DNA from: an uncultured Collinsella sp.
GTDB taxonomy: Bacteria > Actinomycetota > Coriobacteriia > Coriobacteriales > Coriobacteriaceae
Length of the DNA: 5,774 nt
Reading direction: 5' to 3'
Assembly (NCBI GenBank): GCA_902488525.1
Contig: CABTWP010000077.1
Coordinates: forward strand, 1-5,774
Shown: positions 4,786-5,774 of the stretch, piece by piece
How the letters are laid out: the number at the start of each line of letters is the position of its first letter
Position numbering within the stretch: the stretch's first letter is position 1
Translations under genes and position numbers: made by a program
Notes under the pieces: model-generated
Told to the model about the DNA's origin: nothing
Databases searched by the model: none
Seen by the model: only the letters and a program-made list of their open reading frames with translations

Positions 4786-5774
4786 ATGAAGCGCATCCTT
4801 CTCATCGCCACGGGCGGCACCATCGCATCGACCGAGGACGGCAACGGCCTCTCCCCCGCCCTGACCGGCGAGGAGCTCGCCCAGAGCGTCCCCGAGATCT
4901 CGGGCCTCTGCGAGCTCGACGTGGTGCAGCCCATGAACATCGACAGCACCAATATGCGCCCCAGTGACTGGATGCAGATCCGCGATGTCATCGTCGAGGG
5001 TTATGCCGACCACGACGGCTTCGTGATTCTGCACGGCACTGACACCATGAGCTACACCGCAGCAGCGCTTTCCTACCTGATTCAGGACAGCCCCAAGCCC
5101 ATCGTGCTCACCGGCTCGCAAAAGCCCATGGGCAATCCCTTTACCGACGCCAAACTCAACCTGTACCAGAGCCTGCTCTATGCACTCGACGAGCATTCGC
5201 ACGATGTGTCGATTGTGTTTGGCGGCGTCGCCATTGCCGGCACGCGCGCCCGCAAACAGCGCACCATGAGCTTTAACGCATTCATTAGCGTCAACTATCC
5301 GCCCATCGCCTATATCCGCAACGACCGCATCGTGCGCAACGGGCTTCACGGCACGCATCAAGGCGAAAACCCGGTGCGTTTCTACGACAGCATCGACCCG
5401 CGTGTATTTGTACTCAAGCTTACGCCCGGCGTAAACCCGGGCATCCTCGACGCCCTTGCCGATAGCTACGATGCCGTGATTCTGGAGACCTTTGGCATTG
5501 GCGGTATTCCCGAGTTTGGCGAGTCCGGTGAGTCATTCCAGGAGGCAATTTTCCGCTGGGTCGATTCGGGTCGCACCGTTGTTATGACCACGCAGGTTCC
5601 CGAAGAGGGCCTCGATCTGGGCGTTTATGAGGTCGGCCGTGCTTACGCCGATCATCCGGGCATTCTGCGCGGCGATGACATGACCACCGAGACGCTCGTG
5701 GCCAAAACCATGTGGGCGCTCGGCCAGTCACGTGATGCGTCAGAAATTCAGCGCCTGTTCTACAGCCAAGTCAA
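4786..5774 (+). CDS. Cytoplasmic type I L-asparaginase (3' end cut by window edge)
   Basis: The enzyme hydrolyses L-asparagine to aspartate and ammonia. The frame starts at ATG 4786, with aggaa (4774-4778) 7 bases upstream, and stays open for 329 codons to the edge. Members of this family are about 325-350 residues, so only the last few are missing. The N-terminal motif ATGGTIAS (8-15) carries the nucleophile Thr12. The second motif HGTDTM (83-88) carries Thr85 and Asp86. TGSQKPMGNPFTDAKLNL (109-126) is the usual substrate-pocket region, and Lys157 in RARKQRT aligns with the catalytic lysine of bacterial asparaginases. The chain begins MKRILLIATGG with no signal peptide, which points to the cytoplasmic AnsA-like class rather than the periplasmic type II class. 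It diverges from guaA across 267 bases holding a palindrome that may control it. Side activity on glutamine cannot be judged from sequence. The gene could be named ansA, but the class is inferred. Confidence 0.93.
   Translation, partial: MKRILLIATGGTIASTEDGNGLSPALTGEELAQSVPEISGLCELDVVQPMNIDSTNMRPSDWMQIRDVIVEGYADHDGFVILHGTDTMSYTAAALSYLIQDSPKPIVLTGSQKPMGNPFTDAKLNLYQSLLYALDEHSHDVSIVFGGVAIAGTRARKQRTMSFNAFISVNYPPIAYIRNDRIVRNGLHGTHQGENPVRFYDSIDPRVFVLKLTPGVNPGILDALADSYDAVILETFGIGGIPEFGESGESFQEAIFRWVDSGRTVVMTTQVPEEGLDLGVYEVGRAYADHPGILRGDDMTTETLVAKTMWALGQSRDASEIQRLFYSQV

Noticed and set aside
4687..5361. A 224-codon minus-strand frame opposite the asparaginase gene
   Set aside because: It is the shadow of the asparaginase frame, which carries both catalytic threonine motifs and a proper ribosome binding site.

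Overview
The window looks chromosomal and comes from a moderately to highly GC-rich bacterium. The GMP synthetase and asparaginase sequences, together with a very GC-rich sensor kinase with Ala/Arg-biased codons, suggest an actinobacterium of the class Coriobacteriia (Collinsella-like). This is an inference from protein style and composition; no database was searched.

Layout. (1) Bases 1-1358, + strand: the 3' nine-tenths or so of a membrane histidine kinase, cut by the left edge. It ends inside a perfect 18-bp inverted repeat (1341-1380) that contains its stop codon. (2) Bases 1381-2230: a patchwork of small or broken genes. It holds a minus-strand coding-like tail without a start (1439-1596), a short + strand excisionase-type helix-turn-helix gene that loses its family character just after the recognition helix (1651-1860), and a small acidic, Tyr-rich minus-strand gene (1928-about 2212). 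(3) Bases 2231-2877: about 650 bases of lower GC with no convincing gene, but with a nested inverted-repeat structure at 2589-2680. (4) Bases 2878-4518, minus strand: a complete guaA (GMP synthetase, 532 aa) with a strong intrinsic terminator. (5) Bases 4519-4785: a divergent intergenic region with two separate imperfect palindromes, one on each gene's side. (6) Base 4786 to the right edge, + strand: a cytoplasmic type I asparaginase lacking only its last few residues.

How it fits together. guaA and the asparaginase are ordinary housekeeping or nitrogen-metabolism genes transcribed away from each other. Everything to the left of the guaA 3' end differs in composition and gene quality: a very GC-rich kinase, gene fragments, an excisionase-like remnant and AT-richer filler. 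The 3' end of guaA is a known insertion hotspot for genomic islands in several bacterial groups. The simplest reading of 1-2900 is therefore the eroded edge of an acquired island next to guaA. No integrase, att repeat or intact mobile element is visible here, so this remains an inference. I did not find a clearly new multi-gene system. The most open items are the small acidic protein, the nested inverted-repeat element and the two intergenic palindromes.
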